Shown here one piece after another: positions 21,801 to 33,800 of a DNA stretch of 64,000 nt. Source of the DNA: Branchiostoma floridae (Eukaryota; Chordata; Leptocardii; Amphioxiformes; Branchiostomatidae); the NCBI RefSeq assembly GCF_000003815.2, contig NC_049985.1, positions 8,456,251 through 8,520,250 on the forward strand, read 5' to 3'. The notes under the pieces were generated by a model. It worked only from the letters and a program-made list of their open reading frames with translations. It had not been told where the DNA came from and searched no databases. Within the stretch, counting starts at the first letter, position 1. Every line of letters starts with the position of its first letter. Both the position numbers and the translations under genes were made by a program.

Positions 21801-24800
21801 TCCAAAACATCACGTTTATCATATTCAACCTGAAAATGATTGTTTCTTCCTGCTCAATTGTACGTAGTCAATATTTTGGATCTGATCTCCAAGTCTTAAC
21901 AGAGCTTTATTTTGATAGCTGTGATAGTGCCAGTCAGCTGGTGCAAAGTTGTGCCGTACTCACCCTGATACCGAAGCTTGTATTTGGCACTGGGTCTCCA
22001 GTCGGAGGAGGCGGCCTGCTCCTCAGGGAAGACGGCAGACGGACCTCTGGCGTCCCGGGCACCTGACACCACTCCCGCAGCCGCACGCTGGTGGCCAGGC
22101 ACCGCGGGCCGGGCAGGTGCAGGCTTGTACCCGAGGGCCTCCGCAGGCATGTTGGTGGGGGCGGGAGGCTGGGCTGTGGGAGGGGGGTGGCCGTCTGGCC
22201 CGTCCGGGTGGTCGGTGCCAAACAGGTTGAGGAAGGTGGCGGCCATGTTGGGCTGGGCGCCCTGTGCAATCCGGCGCCCGGGCTTCTGTGGGGTGTACCC
22301 GTACCTGACATCAAAGATATTCTCCCCACCTGGTGTGGTTATGGGTGCATCGTGCATGACAGCGGTGTCATAGTGTGACGGGTTAGTATCGTGATAGGAA
22401 ACCTCGTCGTGGGCCCAAGCGTCTCCTCTCCCTGCCCGGTCTTGGTCAAGGTAGTGGTCAGGTGCAGCCTTACCTCCATCATACTTGTAGGCATCACCAG
22501 AGGCGGGGGAGGTCTGGGGGTCTGCATAGAGATCATCCTCCTTACCTTTCAGTTTCCTGGGCATCACCTGATCTGAGGGGCCAGGCTCCTTGAAGATATC
22601 GCTGCCCATGTGATCCTTGCGGCTCCTTGCCGGCTCCTGTGCTGGAGCCGCTCCACCGAAGATGTCAGACTTCATCCTGTTTGACCTGGCCTGCTGCTGG
22701 GAGGGGGGCGCGCTGCCGGTGGTGCCGAAGATGTCAGACTGCATGCGGGTGTTGACCTTACGGGACGGGGACTCCGTCTCGGCGGCCCCGAAGATGTTGG
22801 AGCCAGAGGTCATTCTGTTGGCCTTCTGGGGAGGGGTGCCCTGGGCGTCACTCGCTGCTCCGAAGATGTTGCTGGATGCACCACCCGGGGGCTGAAGAAC
22901 CCTGCAGAAAAATCACAAGGTCTTTCAATCAAATAATCAAATGTTGTGTCATCATTTCAACCGTCATGTTGTTCCATTCAACAGAAGCAATGTTCAACTT
23001 AAGGGCTCGAAATACCACCTGCATATGCAGATTTGTGCAGGTAAAATTGAAGCTGTGCAGGTATTTCTGGTGTCTACCTGCACCTAACCTGCACTGGTCC
23101 ATGTACTGGGTTTTATACATAAACATCCTATGGTATAGGTGCATGTGGATTGTTATTAGCTGCATTGACTGTTACGCAGTTACGGTACAGTAACAGTGTT
23201 ACCACCTGACACCTGTTAAGTATAAAATAATGGTTCCTGGACAATTTCAGTATGATCCATACTTACTAAATTCAGAGTGGTGCAGGTAAAATTTGTCTGG
23301 TGCAGGTAATTTTCAATGCCACCTGCGCCAGTGGAGATATGCAGAAAAAAGTTTTTCGAGCCCTGAACTTGCTAGTCTTTTTGCTTTATACCATCTCATT
23401 TTGAATGTGTTCAAAACATGACTGGCCAATGCCTTCTGGTCTGTTCAACAGCCCTAAAAGCTGTCTGAGATTGAGACGCTGTCATACCAGGATCCATGAA
23501 TTCACCAAGTCACGGGATTGATCCTGATTTTGGATTCCAGGGATGAAGTCTCCCTATAGACTATAGGGGTTATTCAGATCTGTCGCATTGGTCTAGGGTT
23601 TCCCCAGACTCTGATTGTGGAATGACAGTGCTGCACTGCTACCTTAGTAATAGTACTACTTTTCAAATTTTCCCTACTACTAGTACTAGTAAATATATGG
23701 ATTATTTTGCAAAAATTCATAAAATTTTTAAATTCATACACCCTCATACAGCACTGCTATACTATAATTTTGGGGTGAAAAACCATGCGGCAGTTCATTT
23801 CGGGATCAGTGCCATGCCTGAGTGAATCTTGATTTGCAAATCCTGGTATGAAAGGCCTAGGGGGTCTGGGAGTCTGGAATAGAAAACTTGGGACATTTTA
23901 TACATCATTCAACACATGACAAAAACAATCTGGCTTCCCGGTAATTTTCAAGCCCATTGAATTTTGAACTAATCTCCACCTCTATCTTCCACCATGAGGT
24001 CCCTGGACATCAGGCTAATTAAAACCTGCTCACCTGGAAAACCACTTGATAGAATCCCTTGCACGGACCTGTGAATTTTGCTTAGTTGTAATTTTTGTGT
24101 GACACCAATTGCAATGTATCTACATGATATTAAAGTTTAGATTATCATAATTTCTTTCCAACTTCTGGTATCATGGTAACAAAAACTTTCTAACAATACT
24201 GTGAGATGTTGCAATTTTTGTATTTTGTGAAATATTGTGTTATCTATCCAGAAATATGAGTTTCCTACCAAAAAACTATTTGTACAATCTGTGTCATCAC
24301 TGAAACAGTAGTGTTCTTCAGGTCTGTCTGGATGCACTGATCAAATTACAGCACAAGGTGGCATCACTGGACTGTGATAATCAAATTAACTCATAATCTG
24401 ATAGTCAGACCATGAATACAAAATGTCCAACTTCACAGTGGGAAGGCTGAACTGATGTTAGGACATTGCACCAGTGGCACTGCTTTTAAGTTTAACAAAA
24501 TAATACTGACAAATTCATACTTGTCCAATAGCATAAAGGAAGCTTGTATTGCATATTGAATATGCAATACAAGCTTCTTTTATACTGTTCTGGTCACCAT
24601 GACTACAATGAATAGCAAAGGACCAGTTCTTTATTACATGCACTAGTCCGAGTTAACCACCAAAGGAGTTGGACCCTACAGTTACTAATACTAATAGCAG
24701 ACATTAGCAGTTACCTCTAAATCTATATAGGATATACTGTAAATTAATCTTCAGTATTTTCAGGAGGACCAAAGAAGCATTTCACTGTTGAAACTACATC

Positions 24801-25598
24801 TATTTTGGAAACTCATATTTGCTTATTCACGATTTCCATAAACTATGAAAATAAAAACACTGCAGACTACTACTAGACATTTCAAGACAAAATGTACAGG
24901 CTTATATACATTATCAATCCAATGTAGTCTATATTTATGGCTAATAGAAGACTTATTGAGTTTACAATCTACTAGTACTTAACAGTACCAGCCATTCTGC
25001 TAGCCAACCAGTTAACCAACGAGTTAAACCAACCAACTTTACCTACCAACAAATACAAAATGTAGATTCACTGGAGCCAAGGAGGTTTTATCGACTTGAT
25101 AAAAACTACTTGATGGAGCCAAGGTACATCTAATCCCACGGCTCATTCCCTCCCAACAAATGCCGGGCCCCTTCACTACCCAACCCGGCGACAACATCGG
25201 TTGAGTGTTGAGGGGATGGCTGGATGTCGGGTGTGGGGAGGGGACCATGAATATATTTGCTGGTCACCCAGGGATAAACTTTCACTGGTGCCGAGACGGT
25301 GTCCGGTGTAACATAACGACTAATTCACAACATATATATACACACGTCAGTTATGCCACTGAACTTTGGAAGCACAAACCGGAAGTATGGCTCACATGTA
25401 CAACCTGTTTTGTTGGAACCATACCAAGATCGTGTTTTAACCAAATAACATGCATGACAACAGTTTGAAAACAGAACATCAAGCTCCAGACTACTCCAAA
25501 AATTCGACACTAAAAATGCAGTCGTTTGAAAGGTTTACGCACCTTGAGGAATTTTTGTCCGAGTAAAAACCGGGGCCTTGAAATTCGGATGAGCTCAT
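18811..25598 (-). CDS. JPT: Jupiter microtubule-associated homolog (HN1 family)
   Basis: Small, largely disordered proteins named after Drosophila Jupiter, which binds microtubules. Three exons on the minus strand join in frame: 25543-25598 (ATG at 25598, donor GTGCGT), 21964-22901 and 18811-19028, giving 403 residues. The exon 1-2 junction yields NSSRVLQPPGGASSNIFG, which matches the conserved vertebrate start NSSRVLRPPGGGSNF. The protein then repeats SNIFG/SDIFG boxes (about residues 28, 54, 75, 98, 121), each after a basic-MxS spacer, and ends in PPGGGSSFTLG, as the family does with its terminal PPGGKSS box. Vertebrate members have about 150-190 residues and fewer boxes, so this copy is enlarged, with an added 200-residue His/Asp/Pro-rich middle encoded by GC-rich exon 2. 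It could be the single ancestor of vertebrate JPT1 and JPT2. It stands head to head with CRAMP1. Confidence 0.85.
23001..23365. mobile_element. 365-bp hAT-like element in JPT intron 1
   Basis: The left end AAGGGCTCGAAA and the right end TTTTTCGAGCCCTG are inverted repeats of the CAGGGCTCGAAA type common in hAT elements. AACTT stands on both sides, a short or decayed target duplication. The interior repeats GTGCAGGTA about four times in one half and the inverse TACCTGCAC in the other. There is no coding capacity. Confidence 0.65.
24539..24577. repeat. Near-perfect 39-nt palindrome
   Basis: GAAGCTTGTATTGCATATT at 24539-24557 is followed by a single G and then its exact reverse complement at 24559-24577. 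Arms of 19 bp with a 1-nt centre are unusual in chromosomal DNA because they extrude easily and are deleted. It lies in JPT intron 1. No flanking duplication is seen. Confidence 0.85.
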
Positions 25599-25870
25599 CT
25601 TTCGCACTGTGGTGTTTGGCTGAAATAAACGGGAAAAGTCTGGTCTGCTCTCCGACAAAACCTGCCAAGATGGTTGAGAATACTGAACAATGTCGCACGT
25701 CGCCGGCCAACAGTCGAACTGGCCGCACGGAGATGACGTCAGAGGTCAGGATTCCAAACTCTCCAGCCCGCCCTATGTGACATCTGATTGGTCAGTTTTA
25801 GTCAAACTATTTAAAACTGACCAATCACAACTAGCAGTGAGGGGAAATTAAAGCTGACCAATGGCGACTA
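25599..25870 (-). promoter_or_regulatory. JPT proximal promoter with CRE and CCAAT boxes
   Basis: A perfect CRE palindrome TGACGTCA lies at 25734-25741, 136 bp upstream of the JPT start codon. Two CCAAT boxes form a 15-bp inverted pair, GATTGGTCAGTTTTA at 25786-25800 and its exact reverse complement at 25812-25826. A third CCAAT follows at 25858-25862. These are the sites bound by CREB/ATF and NF-Y. The arrangement could drive JPT on the minus strand and, being symmetric, also transcription towards CRAMP1. Confidence 0.6.
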
Positions 25871-26365
25871 GGAACAGGTTTGTAATAGATAAAAGTAAGC
25901 ACCTGATTTGGTGATATGGTAATCTGCCTTTAAACATTTGGTTTCTCCGCTAGATAAATCAGAAAATACAAAAACACCATTGAATTTTCTCTCTTAAATA
26001 TCAATTGTTGAGATGGATAATGTCTTAGGGTTCTCCTGTACACGAATAGTTGGATCAATCAGTAGCTAAAGGAACGTCTATTCGAATCACCGCCATTGCA
26101 ATATCGCACTGTTGAAGGGGTACACATATGTCTCATGTGTTTTTCTTCATATTTCTTTTATGCTGGTATTTTTTCTACTAAGATCAAGCACAGTCATTAC
26201 GTAGTTGAACTTCAAAAATAACGTTGTGTTTTCCTGTTGACATTATTTTGGAGATAATCACGTGACTAGCAGTAGACCAATCCGCAGCCGCAGATTCAGT
26301 TCCGCGCCAAACCTTGGAAACACAAGAGGTCAGCCCACTTTCGCCCAAAGTGAGCGAGATTTGCA

Positions 26366-26408
26366 ATGACTTTTCAACAAGTATCGACTAAATTCCCTTC
26401 TACGACAG
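26366..26408 (+). other. Possible alternative first exon of CRAMP1
   Basis: A short open segment from an ATG (26366-26368) reads MTFQQVSTKFPSTT and ends at a good donor (ACAG then GTAAGACT). It leaves one base of a codon, the same phase that CRAMP1 exon 2 needs at its acceptor (29185/29186). It could be an alternative first exon that skips the usual exon 1. A chance phase match is one in three, so support is weak. I see nothing else in 25871-27788. Confidence 0.2.
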
Positions 26409-27789
26409 GTAAGACTTTAGGGACGTATGAGTAAGCTCAAGAACCATGTCATCATATATGATCATGGAATTTCTCACTTGATAGGTAACGTGCCGGACTA
26501 TGTGATGTGAGCATAACGTCCAAATTTCACTAGCCTGGATTTCACCGCAACGTCACTTTCTAGTCACTATAGTCTACTAGACACTGCTTCTTGGGGTGTA
26601 TCAGTGTTTAGTTGCCAAATAGATCCAATGTATGCACCGTTATGTTTCATATCGGCATGCTCCTTTGGAGCTTATGAAATTAATATAACGAACTGACATT
26701 GACAAATATTTTTAGGGAGTTCATAACAGGCAACGTTTAACTAGGATGGCCGGGGTATGTGTCACTTTCGAGACATCTTAACATTGCATAGATTTACATC
26801 ACTATCATGTCAGAGTTAACATGATACATAGCTGTCATAAGTAATTTGTGGTAGATACAGAATTTAAGATTGCATTTAGATAAAACAGTCCATACTGGAT
26901 TTTACTTCCGCATCATCTCACTGTACAGTGAGTTCTCAAGACTTCTTCCCTGCACATCAGTACCCACTATTCTTTACATTTGTCCAAAGTGTCGTTTATC
27001 ACAATAACTAAATTGACGATTATTATATATTCTTATTTTAACGAACATGGGGAAATGTTAACAGTTAACAAAGTTGTTCATACTTGTAATCTCCTATATG
27101 GCATACATAACAGACTTCAGTGCTTGTGTAAAATGGTCAGTCTTAGTACTTGCCACAGTTGATATTGTTTTCACCCTTGCTTTTGGTTAAATCTTATTAA
27201 AATGATACAATTAATGGAATTGCATTGTAGTATTATTGTTAAGAACAGTTAACTTTTTATTGGTTTAGGAATTCGAACGGTTTGCTAGCAGCATTCAGAT
27301 TGTTTTGGTTCAGGAATTTTATTTTTACTACGTTGGGGGGAAGTATGCATAGATAAGACTACAGGCGGTACACCCAGCACTTTGGTCGCTTGGAAAGCCT
27401 GAAGTACTATGCTACAGTTAGCCACTATAATGGGGTGAAAATGTGCGAGTTTTCTCCACAATTCTAAGCTGAAGTGGTACATCTTCCTAATGGTGAACAG
27501 AAGAAGGCCGTCTGGAACAGGAAAAGGGATCAAAGCAGGCGAAGGAGATGGGTAAAATTTGAGCTGGAGGGAGCTCGTATATTGTCTTGTCGATCGTGGT
27601 TTGAAAATGCAATGCTCGGACGCATATTGTGTTTCAAAATTCATTACTGCAAAAGTACCAGTTGTAAAATGTTAGCTATATTTATATGGTATTTTATAGA
27701 TTTGTACTGTGTGTATTTGACATCCAAAAATACGATGACTATTCGAAATAAGCGAAAGATTTTCTTCAAACAACAAAGGCTGTAGTCAA

Positions 27790-27801
27790 GCCGCCATCTT
27801 G
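27790..27801 (-). promoter_or_regulatory. YY1-type element before the CRAMP1 start
   Basis: GCCGCCATCTTG is the reverse complement of the YY1 consensus CAAGATGGCGGC. It lies 88 bp upstream of the CRAMP1 start codon. YY1 sites at this distance often overlap or directly follow the transcription start of housekeeping genes, so the start site is probably within a few tens of bases. Confidence 0.55.
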
Positions 27802-27888
27802 AAAAATAACTCCGAGACGTCGAACACTTTTTCGTCAGAAATTCTCTTGCCATTTGCCAGACATTTACAGATATTTGTGCCCTGCAGA

Positions 27889-30800
27889 ATGGTCAGCGAT
27901 GTCCTTAAAGACGCAGGGGGTAAAGTAGCCGGTAAATGTTCGGACGGCGGCGGTATGTGCAGCGGGGAAAGCGGCTCCAGGAAGCGACAACACAGCGAGT
28001 CGAGCAGGGACGAACAGGGCGGCACTAGCACAGGCCATCCCGTGCTCAGGTCCAGCAAAAGACTGAAAAAGGATGAAAGTCCACCTCCAGAACACAAGAA
28101 GGAACAAGGTATGTTGGAAATAAACATAATAGAATTGTGTCAGAGTACTTGATGTCACTCATTTGTTACTTTTAGTCAAGTAAAGTACATGGTAAGAGCG
28201 ATGTAGTAGGGTTAACCAAAATGGCTGTCACCACTTCACTTCAGACTCAAAACAAGCAGCCCAATTTCTCAATATTGTTGGACTTAAAATTCTTTAACAA
28301 CATAAATCCTGTGTTTTACCAAAGTTTCCTATGTTGTCAACGTGTCAGTTTAATTTCTAAGTTCTTGATGCCAACAAAAATGGATGTCAAACTCAAAAGA
28401 TATCAACACAAAATACAATTTGCTAACTGGACCTGGTCCAAGGGAAGTGATCACATGACCTTAGTATATACTGCAAACAGTGACATCCTAACAAATTAGT
28501 CTATAGAACATTTATTTTGTTAAAACGTTTGAAGACAACAGTTGATAGCCATTCACTGTGATGTTTACTGGAATTATTGGTTTTGTCTGGAACAAAGTAT
28601 ATTTGTAAATGAAAGTAACTGATGATTGAGATGTAAAAAACTATTATAAAGTTTACAGAAGGTGGATATGCAAGTCATGTTCTTCAACCTAACAAAAGTG
28701 GCTGCATAGTGTTTACAACCTCTGCATATTCATTTTTTTGCGCTGCTACGTTTTGACTGGTAGATTTGAGCATTAGGATTTTTTTTTGTCTATTATCAAT
28801 TATTGTATTTAGCAAAGGGATGCTATGTCACCAGAGATTTTAGTCACATCTATGGTGCAGTCTCAGACAGGTGTGTTTTATTAGAGTGATTATTTCAGCC
28901 TGTGAAGAGGAGATATCCTCTCTTACAATTTTCTGAACACATTATGTGCTATTATCTTTCAGGCTATATTTATTGTTTCATGTACAATCTTTGTGTATGG
29001 TTGTGTAATATGTTGTTTAGTATATGGTATGCATTTCAAGTAGATGGAATATTTTCTTAGGACAAAAAAGTTAACCAATAAGGATATGAACTAATTGGTG
29101 AACAAAATTTGTGGGGAATAATTGTTTTATTGTGTGTGTATATTACATGTAATTAAAAAGTGATTTGTATTTTCATCTGACCCAGAAGAGCCAGAGAAGG
29201 GGCCAAATGGTGGTACTGCAGAGACTCCCGTCCGAGGCAAGAAGAAATGCCAGAAACGTACCTGGGAATCCTGGAACCAGGAAGACAAGGATGCTTTCTT
29301 CGAGGCATTGTATGAGGTAATAGTATGACATGCTACAAAGTCCTGTTCCAGTATTGGATTCTTGGACCTTAACTTAACTTTGAAAGCTTTTGAATTTATA
29401 CAAGTTAGCTACCAATAATGTGGTTGTAAGTCATGTAATTAGTTGGGCTCACTTTCTATATCCTTTCATTTTTTCTACCCACCACAGTATGGGAAGGATT
29501 TTGAATCCATCCAAGCCCACATTGCCAACAAGCACAAGAAGCGTGGTGACCCGCCCTCCCTTACCAAGAACAAGGACCAGGTGCGGCACCTGTACTACCG
29601 CACCTGGAACAAAATCTCCAAGTTTCTAGACATCAATGAAGGTAAGAACCAAGATTCTGGTATTGTCAATTTCTTTGTACTTTTGGGATTGTGATGAATA
29701 ACAATGAATACAGTCAAACTTGCACAAGTGACCACATTTACATAAGGGCCACCTGGACAATGTAACCCTTTTTTGTGGTCCTTTTTGGATAATTTTTAAG
29801 TATTGAAATCCTGTTCAAAGTGGCCACCTGGCTACATTAACATGATTCTATCTGTCGAAGTCCCTGATCATGAGTGGTCTTCTTGCCTTTGGCAGTTCTA
29901 ACTGTACCCTCATAAAGGTATCCATTCGATGTTTGAACACTGCACTTTTGTATCTTAAAAATATGCAATAATCCTCTTGATTTTCTCAAAGATGTGAAAA
30001 AGGCTGTTCAAGAGCTGTATGGACTGATCAACTATGGGGAACTGAGGAAGAAAATTGGACGTGAGTTCTGTTAGCTTTTTAACGTTTAGTCATAATTCAA
30101 TTAAGTAAAGCTACTGGTATGTGTTTAGCTAGTTGCATGTTTGTGAAGGAATAGCAATGAAATTGTCATTGTTAATTGGTGGATATTTATTTTCTATGCT
30201 ATCTAATATGTATGTATGTATGTATTTATTTATTTTCTCATTATATAGGGGGAATCTTTAAGACCTGTTTTTTTGTAATTTCTTCAGGGATGGATGAGAA
30301 AAATGGACACAAACTAAATGAACTCATTAAGTATGGGTAAGTGATGCATTGCTTATCTTTGTGTACGCCTACGGTCAGATTTAAATTCACCATATATAAT
30401 ACTAATGGTTCATTTAATATTGACATTGCAAACAACATATCACACATGCAGTCAAAAGACTGAATTGTAGTTTAAATACATGAATTATTTATACAATTAT
30501 TGTGTACACTATAAAGGGTTGAAAAGTGTAATTCTAAAATGCATGGGTAGGATTTCAGCAAATATTGTAGTCGGTTATTTACAATATTGGTTAAACCATA
30601 ATTGCTGATTACAAATATTATGTTTGTAATAATCAAAATTCCACATCCATGATATGCTGATTATAGTTCAATAACTCAACAACTATGGTCATATTCTGCA
30701 AAATCACAAATTCAAAACGAGAAGAGATCTCAAATCAGGTGCAGTCAAACCTGTATTAGGGACCACCTCTACAGAGGGGCCACCTGTCCATAGTGGCCAC

Positions 30801-33800
30801 TTTTTGTCGGTCCCTTGGGTACTGTAAGTTCATTTATGTTCGCGAGCACTTAATTTCGCGAGTTTGGGCAAATCGGGAGTTCGCGAGATCTTTGAGTTCG
30901 CGAGCGCGTGTTTCAATTATTTTTCGAAAGTTACGTTACGATCATGTAGCGAGTGCCCCCCTCCCACCCACATCGCAACACTAGTCATGCCGTCAAAGGT
31001 GGCATTTACGCCAAACAGTTCATAGTTTCCCTTCAAACAATGTCTAAAGTTGGTGTACTCAATAAAAAATGTGTTTCTACCGAGCCACTGTCTCATTGTT
31101 GAGCTCATTTCGGCCGTGATTTGACCACAGCGCACGGAACGCAACAGGGTCAATGACCTCTGTTATGTCGCAATCACATTTGCTGCATAGGCTGATGGGA
31201 TACCCACGCCAAGCCAAGCGACGCGGGCGCCATTTTGAAATTTTTTCAGCGTGAAAGACGGCGCTAAGTTTTAAACTTTCAGCATAATTTGTGGACACAA
31301 GTTGTACACAAGAAGGTGAAGAGTTTATCTCTCCCATATTTACAGTAGTTCTAACTCAGAATTATGAAACGGACGTCTTATTTTCGTCATGTAAGCGGAG
31401 TTGTGTTTGTCACATTTCTAGTCATGAAAAACATAATTTTCCCCGGCTGTCATTGTTGTAAACCTGCTGCAATTCCATAGCCTTCCTTGTATTTGTACCA
31501 GTACTACTCAGTTTTATTTTTTTGTTTCGTTCGTAACTTGTAGAAATCTAGTAAAACTAGGACAATGTACTAAGTAAATTGTTATCGCAGCCATGTCACG
31601 GCATATACGTACTAGTAAACAAAGCCGACATTTTTTTTTTTTCTCCGTTCGCCAGTGGCACATTTCTATACAACAATGACTCCATGTATCGTATATGTGT
31701 TGAATTAACTTTTATTTCGGTTTGAAAAGAATAAATGATCTGTTATCAGTTGAGTCTTGTCATTGGTATAAGTTGCTATTATAGTAAACACGTAGTTGAG
31801 ACTGGATTTTGGACGGAAGGTGTGGGGAGGGGGACGATGTTGAACATGCATGTTCGCGAGTAGATGACTTCGCGAAGAGAAGGTCTCAGCGAAATACGCG
31901 AACTTAAAAATCTCGCGAACTTAAATGAACTTACAGTATTTTATCTACAAGTTGCCACCTCTATACAGAGGCCACTTGTCTATAGTGGCCAAATTTGTCC
32001 GGTCCCTTGAGCGGCCGCTATAGACAGGTTTGACTGTATTTACAGTATGTGTGAATTCTAGTGTCATAAATGATAATTACAAACATTCATTTGAAGAACT
32101 CCAAAGCAACATTGTTCTCAATGTGATATGTGTGTGTACATGTATGTCTGTCTTTGTGTGTGTCTTTTTGTGAACGAGAAGTTGTGGATGGATCTTTATG
32201 ATTGTTTGATGCATTGGTAGGTGTTAGCAAAATGAATAGATTGATTAGATTATGGGCCCCTAGTATCCTTTTGTGGTACTACACCATTACATACCTGATG
32301 GTGCAAATAGCAAAGTTCCGAACTAAACGTTTGATTGTTCCATTCACAGGGTAACAACAGTGAGGGTGAAGGGGAAAAATGTCAGGTAAGATTGGCATTA
32401 TCATCCTAACAATTAGTAACATGCTGCAGTCAACATGACATGTCATTATCAATCATACAATAGTACATTGTATGATACGTTTATGAAGGTTAGACATCCA
32501 GGTAAGCAATATTCAAATACAATTCAATCTCTACAACTGGATAAAAAACGGATATTTACTTCTGGACGTTTCGAAATTCGAGTGACATCCATCACTCTTC
32601 TTCAGCATAAAAGGAATGAACTAGGCAGAACAATTCAATACTAGGACAACTAACTAGAAAAACTGGTTTAACCACTAAATCGTTAGGATCATATGCAGAA
32701 GGTTACACAAATGTAAATCATGTCAGCATAGTTCCTATGGTCAGACAACACCATAGGAAAAAGCTATTGTCCTTTGTGGTGCAAGGCAGTCCTACTCGCA
32801 GTCCTCCCTTCCGGTTTAAGGTGGGGTTGTAGATCTGCTCATAGATGGCCTCCTTGACACCCCGTTCGTACCACCGTGGTTCGCGGTCAAGAATGTCTGT
32901 AGTATCCAGTCTGAAGGAATGTCCTTGGTGTAGCTGAGTGTGGTGGTAGATGGCAGAAGAGTATCCACTTGCTGTAGCCCTGCAGTGTTGTTTGTACCTA
33001 GCTACATCAAGGGCGAACCACGGTGGTACGAACGGGGTGTCAAGGAGGCCATCTACGAGCGGATCTACCCAACCTTAAACCGGAAGGGAGGACTCCGCGT
33101 AGAACTTTCCAGTACATGGGACCCCGCCTTGCACCACAAAGGACAATAGTTTTTTCCTATGGTGTTGTCTGACCATAGGAACTATGCTAACATGATTTGC
33201 ATTTGTGTAACCTTCTGCATATGATCCTAACGATTTAGTGGTTAAACCAGTTTTTTTAGTTAGCTGTCCTAGTATTGAATTGTTCTGCCTAGTTCATTCC
33301 TTTTATGCTGAAGAAGAGTGATGGATGTCACTCGAAACGTCCGGAAGTAAATATCCATTTTTTATCCAGTTGTAGAGATTGAATTGTATTTGAATACATT
33401 GTATGATGTATATATCTGAAGTGTCAAGGAAGTATCATTACATCTGAGGAAAGCTTCATTGGACTGGTACATCATTGGTCATTTGGGTCCATTGTGCACA
33501 ATCTGCCAAACCTGATATTTCAGTAAAATTCCCTGTCATTCAAACCTGTCGTAGTTGTTTGGTATGTTCATTTTTATGTTTTTACTAATGTGCAAATTGG
33601 GTACTGTACTTCAGTTTTTTTGCAATATGTTTAAAGTTGTTTTGGTCTGTACATATACGGTATTAAAAGCGGTCATCATGCCAATGACCCAAACATATAC
33701 CAAATTCACCATTGTTTAAGGTGACGTTAACAATTGTGTTCTTTTCCTGACAGAATAAAGACACCTGTGTGCAGGGCCTTGAAAAAATTGAACAATATTG

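Larger units (their letters stand above)
32477..33394. mobile_element. Inverted pair of truncated Penelope-like copies
   Basis: Two arms of about 400 bp face away from each other around a unique centre of about 100 bp (32895-33000). The left copy is on the minus strand and the right on the plus strand. TACATTGTATGAT stands on both sides (32464-32476 and 33395-33407), a perfect 13-bp target duplication, so the pair was inserted as one unit. Each copy holds the end of the element's protein and then about 250 bp of noncoding tail. The left end has a further 34 bp (AGGTTAGACATCCAGG) absent from the right. Penelope-like elements are known for such partial, inverted and tail-extended copies. It lies in CRAMP1 intron 6. 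Confidence 0.8.

Noticed and set aside
21949-22895. Several plus-strand open frames of 90-130 codons over JPT exon 2
   Set aside because: They mirror a GC-rich coding exon on the other strand and have no family match or splice sites.
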